64,000 nt of DNA from Mytilisepta virgata (GCA_028015205.1 CM051519.1:44125979-44189978); one strand, 5' to 3'. Counted from the stretch's first letter, positions 24,335-37,857 are shown. Translations and numbers: made by a program. The notes: generated from the letters alone by a model not told the origin.

Positions 24335-24679
24335 GGTGTTCTGTACCGGGTTGTCGTATTATACATTGTTACAATACCAACAACAAAAGACATGAACACA
24401 AATATCATACATATATATATATCACATTCCTGAAAATACTCAAGTAAGGATATTAATCTCTCTTTCTCCATGGAAAAACACTCAACCCGGGAATTTATTC
24501 TCAAACTTTATGGCAGAAAAATGTCCACTGATGGTGTGCATGCCTATGTCCAAGTAAAGTGAAATGTGTATCCCATGCCATCATTCTATCTAGACTTGCT
24601 GCAATTTTCGCTGTCTTTGACCAAACGTAAGGTGTTTTTACCAAAATAAAACCAAGCTAGCTTAAATGTTAATATTCAA

Positions 24680-25100
24680 TGTTGAATTTGCTCTTCAACG
24701 TTTTAGATTATTGTTTTGGTTTTCAACATTTTGGATTATTGTTTTGGTTTTCAACATTTCAGGCCTTACAACGAAGACATGTGCACCTCTTATGCATCAA
24801 ATTCGTATCATAGAAATTATTATTACAATCGAGTCGACACCTTTGCTGGTAGACTATAAAGAGTATCAATAGCTATTATTTCGATATAGTAGCCAGAAAT
24901 TATAATTTACTCTTATAAAAATGGTCATTTGGGTGGCATTTTTAGAACTTGCTCTTCGGTGTTTGGATTTTATTTTTGCTTTCAACATTTTAGGCCTTGA
25001 AGACAACAAATGAGTCGTAAAGGGGCGAAAGGTGTACACCTTGTACATTAAAATTGGTATCATACATTTTTTTATTACAGCGAGACACAAATCCGAACGA
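24680..25100. repeat. Two diverged copies of a dispersed repeat
   Basis: 'ttgctcttc..cg(t)ttttagatt..ttttggttttcaacattt..aggcctt' followed by 'attaaaattggtatcat' occurs at about 24688-24830 and about 24948-25080. I recognise the wording from mussel dispersed repeats. Confidence 0.5.
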
Positions 25101-25109
25101 CACAATGAA

Positions 25110-28100
25110 ATACATTAAGTTTAACACACATTCCGCGCACAAAATCAATTCGGATTAAAATACCAGTAATAAGCACATTAACATACAGATCTTTCAACCT
25201 GTAACATTATTATTGACAATATGAGTTCATATATAATGATGTTTCCATAGCGGACTATAATAATTATAAAAAGGTCATTAAAATTCAGAATAAAATTATA
25301 TACACGTGATTATGAGATACTTCAATTACGATATATTAGAATATTAACTGACACCATTCTGCACACAAAATTAAAATAAATTTGTTCAAACAAACCTTAA
25401 AATTAATTCAATGGCAGTTGTTTTGTTTGTAGGTCAAATAAAATTTTATGCGACAGCATTAAAATAACAATCTGTGGACAAGAATAAGCTAAGTGTGTTA
25501 CAATAACCTTAAGAGATAATTTGGGCTACACCGTTCATTATTTACAGGTTTTTAGGAAATTTTAAATCAAGTCAATCTCGGATGTAATTACATGTACATC
25601 CCTTAATTAAATATCCAATACCAATTTACCCAATAACCAAGATGAAACTTAAAAAAGGCATTCAAGCTTGAAAGTAGGTCAAAGCGGGGTATTTTTGGTC
25701 GATTTTTGCAACCTGATTTCCCATTTATCAAGCAAGTTTAGATCAAAGTGAAGCCGGCTAAACAACATCTATATATAGCTAGGTTAATGACATATAAATA
25801 AATTGTCAGTGATTTTGATTTATTGCCGCGCATAAACCATCACTTTGTTTGCAAAGAAAAATATTCAAATTCCTATCCACTTTTCAATAAAAATTATGTT
25901 TGTATGAAATATACAATTACATATGTTACAATGACATGCTGATATGTTATGACATCTATGAAATCAACATTTAATTTTGTTAGAGATTTAGATATATGAA
26001 TGTGTATCACAATTTAATCAGGCGTAGATGTTATTATCGATCTAAAGCAAAATGCGTTCAAAAAAAGGTAAAATATGTTTAATATGTTTATATATCCCAT
26101 CAGGTATTGAACTGTTGAATTTTGTTTATCTTAGATATCAACAGAATAACATTCAAGTATAAAGTTTACGATTTCAAATTAATAAAACATATGGAATACA
26201 GTTTACTAAGAAAACTGGCGAAAATACATGTAGGCCTCAAACAACGCACATATGAGAAAGATATGATGTAGCCGTGAATACCAATGAACAAGCAAAAAAA
26301 AAAAAAAAAAATACAAAGACAATGAAAACTTATAAGAATGAGTGTTGAAACATAAATATGTCTCACCTGAAAATACATATTGCATATAAAATTATGTCCA
26401 TGGAGTGAAGGCCAAGTGATATACTCAAGCTGTATCTCATATATTCATACATGTATTATGTACTGTAAAACTTACATTTATGTAGTTTTTATATAATATT
26501 GTTCATTTGTGAAGTACAGTTTATTTAGTACCTGCAAATCGTAGTTTTTCACATTTGAAAGAGTTAAAATTGATATTGCTAATTACCCAAACTACTCTTC
26601 CACTTGGGAATTTTAATTTCTTCAGTATTGCATGCAAAGATGTCAGTCAAACAGAGATTGATAATAATAAATCATGTAACATTAATTATTATTCTAATTG
26701 GATGAGTAGACTTAGAAAATGTACCTATATATTTACCAAATTCTGCCATTTCAATAAAGATATATTTAAATCAATTTTTTAAGAATTAAATTATTTTCTA
26801 CTCTACATATATAATCAAGTTTATTGTTACTCAGTACATAACCTTCATTGTACTGATAAAAATCCCCCACGTACCAACCCACAAGATGTCTGTACTTAGT
26901 TTTACTCTTTTATACCGCTATTGAAAGATAAATCCAAAATGTATACATGTAAATATAGTTAATACATTTGTTTACGTTTGAAAGTGTAAATAATAGCATT
27001 CTATGGGTTCAAACGAAATGCTCAAATCTTAAATGATAAGAGTTCTCAATAAATTTTATATAAGAATTTAGTGGTAAAATGTACTACACCTAACATAATC
27101 ATCGTGATACTGTAGAGAAAAAATTCTGGGGTTTTCCACCAATAACTTTCAAAAGCGAGTATGGATTTCAATGTATCGGTGAAATGCTGTATTCCTAGGG
27201 AACAACCATGTGCTTTTAATCGGATTTAAGCGGAAGAAGGAAGGGACACAAAAAAACAAGCTGTTTTAAAAAGTCTGGATCTAAAAAAAGTGTTAATAAA
27301 ATCGCCAGGATTGAGTACTACTGGGGATAAATTACTATTTATAGGAATTTTGATTCGGAAAATAGTTCGGCATATAAGAATTTACACAAAAACAACTTTC
27401 AACCTCAAGGGTGCTGAGAAAAAAATTAAGGATCTGCTAAAGATCACTTCTCCCCCCTACCGGTCGCCTCCCAAATAAAAAAAAATAAACTCGACTTTCA
27501 TAACAATAAACAAATTCACTTTGTTTTTAGCTACTACTAGTATACTATATACAACACTTGTTCGACGTCAAGAGTTATATGTACTCGTATCACATCAGAA
27601 CTAGTTTTCGTCCTTCAGTGGGAGCAACAATATACACAAATCTTTGTTCTCTAAGGTAGATCTAATTTTGGTGATATTTTCCGAAATAAATTACCCTATT
27701 TTGTCTTAGTTCAGCTACTATCAACATGATCAAGGTATAAATTCTTGACATACGATGTTCTGGCTGAGTTCAGTTGTTCTCAATGCATACAGACATCTCC
27801 AGGTGGATCAGAACATAACAACGTGTTGATGTTCTTGGTTTGACCTTCATCCCCCATTACATGATTGCTATAGAAATCAACATGGCATCAATAATGATGT
27901 TTTTTACATTAATGAATGCATGCGAATCTTTTTATAGAACATATTCGTTGTATATGTAACAAACGCTTTGATCACGTTTAAATGTTACCAGCAAAATATC
28001 AAAGCTGCTAATATTCATCTGCAGGTAATTTATTCCACATCTCGAAAATACATTTTAAGGACTCCAAAGGAATATGTAGAAGTCGGTTATTAAAAATTTA

Positions 28101-29690
28101 AGGATACAGCGGGGATTGATATTGTCTGTACCTCGTTCCAGTGAGTTCGTTTTTCATTTCATTTGGCACAACGGTTCCTTTGTTTTGGGGGTGATATAGG
28201 GCTATTTTCGTGTAACTTTTTTTACTTTTTTAACTTTCCCGTATTTTCGTGCATGGAAGTCGTTATCCAGCGAGTTATCTGCAAGCTGATAAAGATGCAA
28301 AGATGCATCGTGCATCGTCAATATCACCCATGTTCGTACCCCCCCCCCCCCCCCAGAACGACCCCTTTGGAACTGTTTCGGCAATAAGGATATTGCGTGA
28401 TTTTTAAAAATATTCTCCGAGATGTAGTATATTAACCATGCAGAGGAGGATCCATACGATTAGTTATGTAAGGAGTTATAGAAAATGAATATATGGGATA
28501 CGGGAGATTCCGTTTGTCTTTTATCGGAAAGGCCGAAGGGGTGAGGGCAAGAAAAAAATTTGAAAAGGCTAAAAAAATAATTTAAAAACGCAGCATTGAA
28601 GCTGAACGCGCTTGTGCGTCGAAAACAAAAAACAGGTTCGTGGATGCCCATGAAAATAATTACACCGGGTTCCAAGACCAGTTCCTTTGTCACCCATCAA
28701 AATGGATTTCCATAACTACCAAAACAAAACCCTATACGTCGGTATTCAAATATGACACAAACGCGGACATTAATTTTCCATGTTTCCATCATCCTTGAAT
28801 ATTTGTTATGGATCAAGGACTTTCGGATGTCAATAATTAATTAAATTTCCTATTTTCAATTTTATGATCCGATTTTTATTTATTTTTTTTTTTCATTGTC
28901 AATAATAGATACAAGTACTTTGACATAATTTAACAAGGAGTTATTTTATTTAAAATTTAACAGAGAAACTGGGGTTTTGATTGGGTGCAGGGAAAGAGAA
29001 GGATAAAAAAGTATAATTTGAGCAAACTGATTCACAACTTTTCACTGCCATTAAAATCAAAGAACTGGTTGTGTAGGTTATATATTCCTATATATTGGTT
29101 ATGGAAAGATACAATCTTAAGGAAAAATTTCCTCGTCATATCTTATGCTTTCGCCTTGGCATGTAAGCAGGTTACATATTCAAGTGCAACTACTTACACA
29201 CGTTTAAGTCCTCTTCAGGAGCTATAAATGACAAACTATATCTATCAACATATTTCCTGCTAGAAAATAAGAATTTAAGGGGGAAATAGAAAAAGAAAAC
29301 AACATTAATCCTCGCTAATTAATTAGCCATTCTCCTTAATTTCGAAGGAAAACAAACGATAAATCTGTTAGGGCAATGATTGCTACATAAATAAACATTC
29401 CTGCCGCACAAGTTGTAGATCTTCCGTGTAAAAAATACTGACGTTGATGCAACAAGTACAAAGAAAAAACTGACAGCAAAAGCTCTTGCAGACAAGAGGG
29501 TAACAATCAATGTGCAAATAAATAGGAATTAATGCATATGAAATATTCTGAATTATGCAAATATATTTTACGTTACATTTAAAAGTCAATGTGTTGTAAG
29601 TTGAAAAGTATATAAATTTTACAGGTAAACGTCTTTTTGATATACAAAGTTTTTAAAGATACATTTGTTTATGACAATCAATAATTTACT
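25110..29690. other. Intronic/intergenic, no supported exon
   Basis: AT-rich. Short frames such as 26555-26782 look like chance. Poly-C at about 28340-28354 and poly-A at about 26296-26310. Confidence 0.4.
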
Positions 29691-29693
29691 TAC

Positions 29694-29727
29694 AGAATTT
29701 CGCTTCCTTTTCTTCTTTTTCCGACAT
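29694..29727 (-). CDS. Short alternative first exon, MSEKEEKEAKF (probable PKA-C isoform)
   Basis: The ATG at 29727-29725 (context AACCATGT) gives 11 codons, MSEKEEKEAKF, plus T, then a GTAAGT donor (29693-29688) in phase 1. The peptide is highly charged. The flank at 29761-29786 shares a block with the flank of the MSKKEKGNV exon at the same side and similar distance. The exon end (TTC T then GTAAGT) is identical to the end of the 37858-37966 exon. I infer an alternative N-terminus of the PKA catalytic subunit; without exon 2 in the window this is not proven. Confidence 0.62.
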
Positions 29728-31735
29728 GGTTAGAAAACAGAACGCGATTCAAAAGAAGAAATCACTGAAAATCCCAAAAATGAACTTTTCCTCTTTACGG
29801 AAGGGTTTTTGTTTATTTATTCAAAAACTAGTTTTCCATCAACGAAAGATTTTTAGCACACCTGGTGAATTGATAACACAGCACTTTAAGAAGATGCGCT
29901 GACGAAACTAGAGATAAAACACTTTTTTATCTGTCAAAACTAAAAATAAAAATGGTTGACTTTCCGTTGCACAGTAAACAAAAGTGATAAGTCTATTATA
30001 TACATGTATTATAATAAGTGAAAATTGTAAATCCTTCTTTTAAAAGTTTTAATCTGCATAGAACCGTTGTGTATACAGAATAGTGTTAGCCAAATTAAAC
30101 CATCTATTTAAAGAACGATCGAGGGCTGTGTGTCATGTTATCAAAGCATTATATGTACTGTAGATAAAAAGTAAACTAATTTATATGATAGTCATATATT
30201 TATCAATAGAATTTAGTAATATACCCTATAAAGTTAAAAGACTCGATCACACATATTTTGTTTAAATGGACTTTAGAATGCTTTGGGTTCAATGACAGAT
30301 GGAAGAGAACCAGAGGTCCGTGAAGCAATTATTTGTAGGTAAACAAGATTTTCCTGTAAAAATCAAGCGTAACTTAAAAAAAATAACTTAGTTGAATACA
30401 TTTTTAAAAATGACAAAATTCGTTCCAGTGGTCCAAGTTCCATTGCACGCGGAAAATATATTCTAAATAATGCAATTTTAGCTTGTATGTTATAAGACCA
30501 ATCTTCCTTTTAGTCAAAATTTTCTCTGATATAAACCGTCCTAAATTGTTGTAGTCTTTGGATCCCGATAATCAACAGTATACATTGAACTCCTTTGGGA
30601 CTGCAGATTTGTTCGGATTAGACAGGTGTTATGATTACATAGGTTCAATTACCTCAGAATATGCATTGTACTTTCTGATATAAATGTTCGGTTTAGGCAG
30701 GTTTCCAGTTAATTACTAGGTTCTGTTTAGAGAGGTTTCAGTATAGTACACTTGTTTTTAATTTAATAACTTACCATTCACTCGTCACCTTAGCCACGCC
30801 CAACGCAAGGGACGGTTGTCAGTGGTGAATTGTTTCTTGTAAGTTTTTTCAGTATGTAATATGGTTTTTATTTGGGATCTGTGGTGACAGTTCCTGAACT
30901 TTTTACACCAGAATACGTGTAGTCCTTGTCTTGTAGTGTTGCCTGTTGATCATAGGTGAACGACCACCAGATGTTATCGTTCAGTCTAATGTGATACTGT
31001 TCAATTCACGTTTACCCCATATCCCTTTACTTGCATATTCATACTTGCACATAGAATAATAAATATGACCGAAAGGGATTTTATAAATCCATGAAACCGT
31101 TTGTTTCGTTTCGATGTTGTTTAAGGTATTTTTGTAAGTAAACCAATAATCCCAACGTATGAGTAATTCTGAGACCCCGCCCCCCAAATCCCTAATAAAC
31201 CAACAGTGTTCAACATTTTTAACAAATCGCTTTACATGCAGTTAACACAATTTCAACTTGAAAATTTTAAATTGGAATACAACCATGAGTGTTTTAAATA
31301 GCTTTGTGATATAAGTTGGGCAACAAATGGAGAACAATGTAAAGTTTTAATTTATTCCATGATGGCATTTTAAAATGCTACAATAGAGACAACTTTTATA
31401 ACAATTGCTCATTCAAAATAAAATCAAAATATAGCAAGACGTATATAACACTTCTGAATTATTGAAAGCTATCATTGAGCATATTATCATGTCATGTATT
31501 TTCCTTTTACATTGTATTGCTACAACTCGAATGAGCTTATTGTCTGCAGTTTAGAATGAATTATTAAAATATATCTATAAGTCATTCTGTCATTTTGTTC
31601 AATAAATAGTTAGTTTTTGTAAATATATATGGTTGGTTGGTTGGTTGGGGATGTGTTTCACTTCGATTTTGGACGATAACCTAATGATAAAATCGATCAC
31701 TCATATCACTTCAAATTTCCAAAAAAAGAAGAAAA
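29728..31735. other. Upstream flank of the MSEKEEKEAKF exon; no other gene seen
   Basis: Contains a (GGTT)n stretch at about 31630-31647. The rest is AT-rich and unassigned. Confidence 0.35.
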
Positions 31736-31739
31736 ATCG

Positions 31740-32065
31740 AAGCAAAATATTACCAGAATAGAGAATGGAAACGGGGAATGTGTCAAAGAGACAACAACCC
31801 CAACAAAGAGCAGAAAACAGCCCAAGGCCACCAATGGGTCTTCAACGCAGCGAGAAAATCCCCACCAGGAGGCAGGCTTCAGCTGGCCCGTAAACAATAA
31901 TGCATACTAGTTCAGCGAAATGGACGCCACACTAAACTCCGAAGCATACAAATGAACAAAACTTCAAAAAACACACAAGACTAACAAAGGCTAGAGGTTC
32001 CTGACTTGGGACGGGCACAAAAATGCGGCAGGGTTAAACATGTTTTGTGAGATCTCACCCCCTCC
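31740..32065 (-). repeat. Dispersed mussel repeat, reverse orientation
   Basis: Contains 'ggaaacggggaatgtgtc', 'ccaatgggtcttcaac' and 'tagttcagcgaaatggac', the reverse complement of the 21080-21285 copy, and extends through 'cctgacttgggacgggcac' and 'gggttaaacatgtttt'. Confidence 0.75.
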
Positions 32066-32954
32066 CCCCATACGTCTAGACAATGTTGAATAAACAAACA
32101 CACAGCGATACGCATAGTACAGCTAAGTTCGAAAGAAGTTTTACAAAAATGATTACAAACTATGACAAACCAAGACTCAGCTTCAAAACAATAAAATAAA
32201 ACTGTTAAATGTTCTCATAATAGCATCTCAGCGAATTTTGAGAATGTATTGGGATATGTAAAGGTTAGTATAACACTTTGGGGACTGCTTTTTTGAAATT
32301 CCGTCATATGTCTTCCGCGGAGGCAAATAATTCACGTTTAGACGACCAAAGGGAAGTAACTCTATGTTTAAACGTAACAATAGTTGAAATACGATGAAAA
32401 TGCTTGCCGAATTGCGTGGAATATTTTCAACCTGTAAGTCACCTGGGTGTTAAATGTTCCAGTGACCATCTCAACATATATCAATTTCATATATCAATAT
32501 ATTGCCAACACTAAAAAGTGTTTGGAAAACATCTAAAAATTTATAAAATAAAATCCAAATTTCACAGGCGGTTTCAGCTAAACTGGTCGTCTACGGGTAT
32601 AATAAATCCTTCTAATTATATATATATATACAATATATGTCCACTGTCCTAAAATATAAAGTTTATTTGTACGAGCCTTAGATACGGTTAGAAATGTAAT
32701 GACAAGGGTACCAGGCTACTGACCAATAACGAAAACAATATTGGACAGGGTATATTGGTCATCTAAAGACGTAGTTGCAGGACAAAATGAAATTGAACAT
32801 CTTTCTACAGGGGCGACCACCAGTTGTTGTTCAGGGAAAAGAAGTTCAATAAAACAACGTATTTATATTTCTTTGTTTACAATTATAAAACCAAATGATT
32901 TTATGAACGACGAATGAAAAATACAAATTCTGTCTGCATGTTGCATTTATATCA
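32066..32954. other. No recognised feature
   Basis: AT-rich sequence; nothing supported. Confidence 0.35.
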
Positions 32955-32960
32955 ACTTAC

Positions 32961-32982
32961 AGGAAACAAAGTGGACTGACAT
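32961..32982 (-). CDS. Short alternative first exon, MSVHFVS (possible PKA-C isoform)
   Basis: ATG at 32982-32980 (AGGAATGT) encodes MSVHFVS plus T, then a consensus GTAAGT donor (32960-32955), again phase 1. Only seven codons, so chance cannot be excluded, but donor quality, the Met-Ser start, strand and phase match three other exons of the series. Confidence 0.45.
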
Positions 32983-33518
32983 TCCTTATTTTACGAATAT
33001 TCTTTTTTTAAAGGGGCAAAACAAATCAGTGCTGATTGTAAAGAATCTCTTTTCTTTGGGTTTGTAGTGAGTGGGTTAATACATGGCTTAGACTTGATCC
33101 GCCTTTTAAGTATCCGACTGGTTACAAGTAATCAAAGCTTTATACAAACTACAATAATTGTGATTATGTGTAGGTGTTTCATGTATATTTTGCTGTGTTG
33201 AGCACCCTACTAGCTAGAATTGTAAATGTGATTGTATCAGCCATAATAATATGGTATATTATGACATGAAAGATTTCCAGAAGATCATTTTTAGAAATGT
33301 TGGTTATATACATATTATAAGAGAGTAGTTTTGTATATCATATTTTAGAGAGTAACCATTTGAGGGACGGTGGCATAGAAATGATCTTGGATCTGGGTGT
33401 CGTTTTCTTTTTTCGGAGCATCAACGCGCTGGATTTTATTTCGCACGGTTGTCAAAATTTTTCCTGCGATTGTCCACGGATTACATTTTCCGTAAATAAC
33501 TCTTAAATAACTTGTAAT

Positions 33519-34277
33519 GCTATGGTCAGACGGACATGTACGGATGTCTGCGGATGCATCCGTAAAAAAAATTAATTTCATCCGCAGAAATTGTTGAAAA
33601 TCTGCGCAAAAAGCCAAAAAACCACGGTAGATACGCATGAGATACGGATGCAATACGCATGAAATACGCAAATCCTGCGGATGTTCTGCGGAAGACACCC
33701 CTTTGGCGGATGTGCCACGCTAGTGTCACTTAAATTCTGCGCAAGCGATACCCAAGATGCGGACTAGATACGGATGTTCTGCGGAAGATACGGAAGTCCT
33801 GCGCACGATACGCATGAGATACGCATGCGTGTCACACGGATGTCGGCTTTCTCCTCGTCCGCAACATCCGCATATATACCGCGGCTTTTGGAGCATCACT
33901 TCAGTTGCGATTCGATCTTTGGAGAGAACGGCATTAAAAAATCGAATACCTGCGCACTTTTACCTAACTTTTACGGATAGATACGGACGTTTTACGCAAA
34001 AATACGCAAAGATACGGATCAATACGCATGATACGGAACAATACGCAAATTCTACCTAAATTCTGCGCAAAAGACCTTGCGCGGGAAATTTAAAATAATT
34101 TTGAGATTTTCAAAACCTTTTCGCGGAAGACCTCGATTCCTGCGCACTCCCACGGATTTTTACGGATGCACTTACGGATGATACGCATGATACGGATTGC
34201 TGCGGATTTCTACGGATTTTTACGGATGCACATCCGCAGACATGCGTAACGCGCGTATCTGTCCGTCTGACCATAGC
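33519..34277. mobile_element. TIR element packed with tacggat/tacgcat/tgcgga motifs
   Basis: gctatggtcagacggaca at 33519-33536 is exactly inverted at 34260-34277, an 18-bp terminal inverted repeat bounding 759 bp. The interior has dozens of near-copies of tacggat, atacgcat and tgcggatg, and a motif-poor core near 33890-33955. CpG-rich in an AT-rich background. It encodes no convincing transposase. No clear target duplication was seen. It appears to interrupt the cgtaa-rich sequence that continues at 34278. Confidence 0.75.
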
Positions 34278-34925
34278 TTAACAAGTATCGTAAACCGGTC
34301 GCAACAGCACGTAACCCTCCGTAAAAACTCGCGAGAATCCGTAAATGTCTCGGTTAGTTTACGATTTGATTCCGGATTATTACGAGTGCTTAAGTGATGT
34401 TTATGATTTCATTCACGTCGTGTTACAATGAATTTACGGATTGTTTAGAGTTATTACGATCACTTCACGTATACTTACGAGTTCTTTACGAATACATACG
34501 ACTAAGGAAATGTATAAAACTTGTCTCGCTGCATGTCAGTTGTCGAATGATGATAAACAGAGAATCCATACTTTTTGCAAAAAGCATAAGGACTCGTACA
34601 TACTCGTAACTAACTCCAAACTATTCGTAACAATACGTTAACAGGTCGTAATTTACACGTTAAAGCTTACATGAATCGTAACATTCCGTAATATACTCGT
34701 AAAAATCCATGAAAGGTTCGTAAAATGTCGTAGCTTGCTCGTATTATTCCGTTGTAACTCGGAACAAATCGTAGATTTTTGCCGTAAATACATCGTAATA
34801 AATCGTAATAAACCGTAAATGGCTCGTAATTACTCGTAACAAATCGTAAGGATCCGTGTACTTTTACGAATTTGTGCAATACGTAAGGATTCGTAAGAAA
34901 AATTCGTGTATGTGAAGGTAGCATT
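34278..34925. mobile_element. Sequence saturated with cgtaa/ttacg motifs
   Basis: The pentamer cgtaa or its reverse complement occurs every 10-20 bases, mostly as tcgtaa, ccgtaa and tttacga, up to 'attcgtgtatgtgaaggtagc'. Left of the 33519-34277 element, 33480-33518 (ccgtaaataactc..ttgtaat) has the same character, so the two may be nested. Short frames here are artefacts of the repeat. Confidence 0.5.
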
Positions 34926-37427
34926 AGTAATATTCAATCATGTCTTTTTTCACCTTTTTAATCTCCTATTCTTAAACATTTAATTTTTATAACTTTTCGA
35001 CCACAAAGTGTTTCCGGCCAAGGAATAATGGTTCAAAACTACACTGCATTTACATTTCTTTGTTAGCGGTTTAAGACCAAATGATTTTCAAGACTAAATG
35101 GTCTGATTCTGCCATTTGTACAACGTTTCTTTTATCATAAAAAACTAACATTCAAGGAAATGAATTTACTGGAATCGATACTCAATCAACTGTTTAAGAA
35201 GACATTGAACCTGTCTAATGCTTTAACAACAGTTAGATTCTTCTTAATTGGCACTTTTTTTACACCCCAGTAAATGATCTGACTTCCTGACAACAAAGCG
35301 GAAGTCCTGGTACATATCAAGTATATTATCCACTAAAAGTCATTAATTCGGCAATAACACGACCTTTCGAGACACAATATTGAGTTGGCATTTATTAGCC
35401 ATTAATAGTAACCTCTTCTCTTTGTTTCCATTGCTCGTAATGTTTTGATGATTTTTTTTTTTTTTTTTTTTTGCTTTTCAAAGTATTGGTCTCGAAAATA
35501 CCTGGTAAAGGTTGATCCATTGTGAACCCCAAAAATGTAGGGCAAAAGACGTAAGACGAACAAATTTTATATCATTAAAAGGTCGTCAAGAAAAAATATT
35601 CAAGACAAAAGATTATGATATCTTATATCATTTCACTACGATATGATCAGAAACGGTATTAAGATATACAGACGGAGCAAAACAAAAAACAAATAAACCC
35701 TGCATACAAATATCGGTCATCCATTAGCCTACGGACATCGTGCACTGACAGCCAAGTGAACATAATGTAAAATTATGGCTACCATTTATTATCTTGTCTA
35801 CTATACTGACAAATTATAGAATAAACCCGACATATCAACTCTTTCTTCACTCTGAACAAGTGTCATTGCATCAAAATATTGATATAAATCCACATCAAGT
35901 CAATGTATTGTTCTTAAGATTTGTTCGTATCTAAAGAGTGGAAGTGAAGATAAAATTATATTTTTTGATACAACCTGCCTTTTTGTTACTGACTTTGTGC
36001 TTTGTTTCACTCAATGGAGAGTTTTGGTTGCTCTATTCTAGTAAAATAGAGATTTCAAAGAAAATATATTTGAAAAATACCTTTTTAGCATCATTTTAGC
36101 TCGTTTGGAAAAAAATTGAAATTAAACTTTCTTAGCTTAGCTTTATACTTAAGAGAGAAAATCGAAAGAACAGCAGCGGCATATTAATTTGGTAATGTTT
36201 ATCATGATTAAAAATAGGATGCCTCCGCTCGTCAGAATCAAATGAGCCTTAAGAGGGTATAGTCAAAATCCTTGTTGTAACCTCACTTTCTGTGAATTTA
36301 AGACCTAAAGTGTATGATTAATAGACGTGTCATATATTTCGGCGTCCTTTCATAACACTAATTTATTAATTTGTTATTTACCATTAAAGACTTCTTCAAA
36401 ATTCATTAGTATTACTGTCAAGACAGGACATCGTCGTGGATAACTCAAAATCCATGCAAGCATAACAAAGGTTCAACTATTTGATCCTTTGCCTTCAGGC
36501 GGTTTTTGCATTTTTTCCATATAGTTCTGCTCTATGATAATATGACTGGTTGTTTAATTTAAATCTTCCCCTGTTTTTGTTCGCAATTTTGATGAAATCG
36601 TAAAATATCTATTGAAAAATATGATAAATCTGATCAAAATTGTCCATGTTATGACCTTCATTACGATTTTATTGACCGGTATCATGTTTCTTTTCATCTC
36701 AAGGTATATTTACTATATTCTACTGGAACTGAAACTTCTTGCTGTATCTTACTCGGGCGTCATAAAAAGGCCAGGGCAAGCATAGAATTCAAGACGTGCT
36801 TACAATTTCACTGCATCTGATTTTATTCCCTACTTCCTGTTTTACAAACATCCGTAAGATTACGATCGAGACTGGTTGCAGGACAACAATTGAATAAAAA
36901 ACACTGAAGAAATCAGTTCACACTTACGACTAATCGTAGTCGTACTGTTTGTGAAACGGGAACCAGATTTTTAGAGTACACATTGCTAGTGCTTTACTTT
37001 TTGTGGCGTTTCTTTTTTTTTGGTTTGCTATTTGTTCATTTGTATTTTTTGGTTATATTTAATAGCGAGCGCAGCGAGCGCTATAGGAGCATATGCATTT
37101 TCTACATATGGGTCATTTAGAAAAGTATTTGTTTAATGGGGGCAGCCACATTGTGCTACATACTAAGGCTAGAAAAAGTTTCGTTCGTCGGAAACTGAAG
37201 AAAGGGAAATAACTTGCTTCAAACTATAATCGTGATACCGGAAATGAGTTATTGGAAAGGGCTATTGCTGTGCTCGCATAATTGGCTACGCCAACAGCAT
37301 ATTAGTAGTATTTGTTCTCTGTGTTATCGAGTTCACCCGTTCTATATATTTTACCCTTCCACCTTGCCTCGTTATATTCTTGCTGTTAGTTAATATTTCG
37401 TACTTCCAACTAGAACATATCTGAAAA
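34926..37427. other. No supported gene; poly-T at about 35453-35472
   Basis: AT-rich intronic-looking sequence. A short GC-rich hairpin-like string (agcgagcgcagcgagcgct) lies at about 37063-37082. Confidence 0.4.
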
Positions 37428-37556
37428 CTGTGGTGGCTGAATACGGCCGTTTCGCGTATTCGCCTTTGATATTTAATAAAGAAAAAACGCGACATGCGAA
37501 ATCGCGAACGCTAATCACAAGCGAAAAGACGAAATGGCTACATCCGGCCACCGCAG
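37428..37556. mobile_element. MITE, 129 bp, imperfect 36-bp TIRs
   Basis: Left ctgtggtggctgaatacggc (37428 on) and the reverse complement of the right end ctgcggtggccggatgtagc (ending 37556) align with few mismatches and are followed by tttcgc/tttcgt on both sides. Flanked by 'aaaa' on both sides. Confidence 0.65.
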
Positions 37557-37857
37557 AAAACAGCTATATATATCAAAAGAAGATGAATCCAAGTTGACCG
37601 TAACCTCCAATGGCCAAGCCCCTCCTTTATCATCGGAAACCTGGTACCTTTCGTCAAATATAGTTTGAAATATTTAAGAAGGGTTTATCAATATAATGTA
37701 AGAAAATGAACAAGAGGTCTCAAAAGGGTAATTACTTATTTTGTTTTAGATGTAGGCCGGGGCCCAGAACTTCAGTTGAAAATTTGGGTATAAATTTGAC
37801 GGAAAGGGGTATGAATTAATTTGTGAAATATAATTATGATCTAAAAATAGTACTTAC

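Noticed and set aside
33345..34924. Several open frames of 66-117 codons on both strands
   Set aside because: They are produced by the CpG motif repeats, which lack stop codons; not genes.
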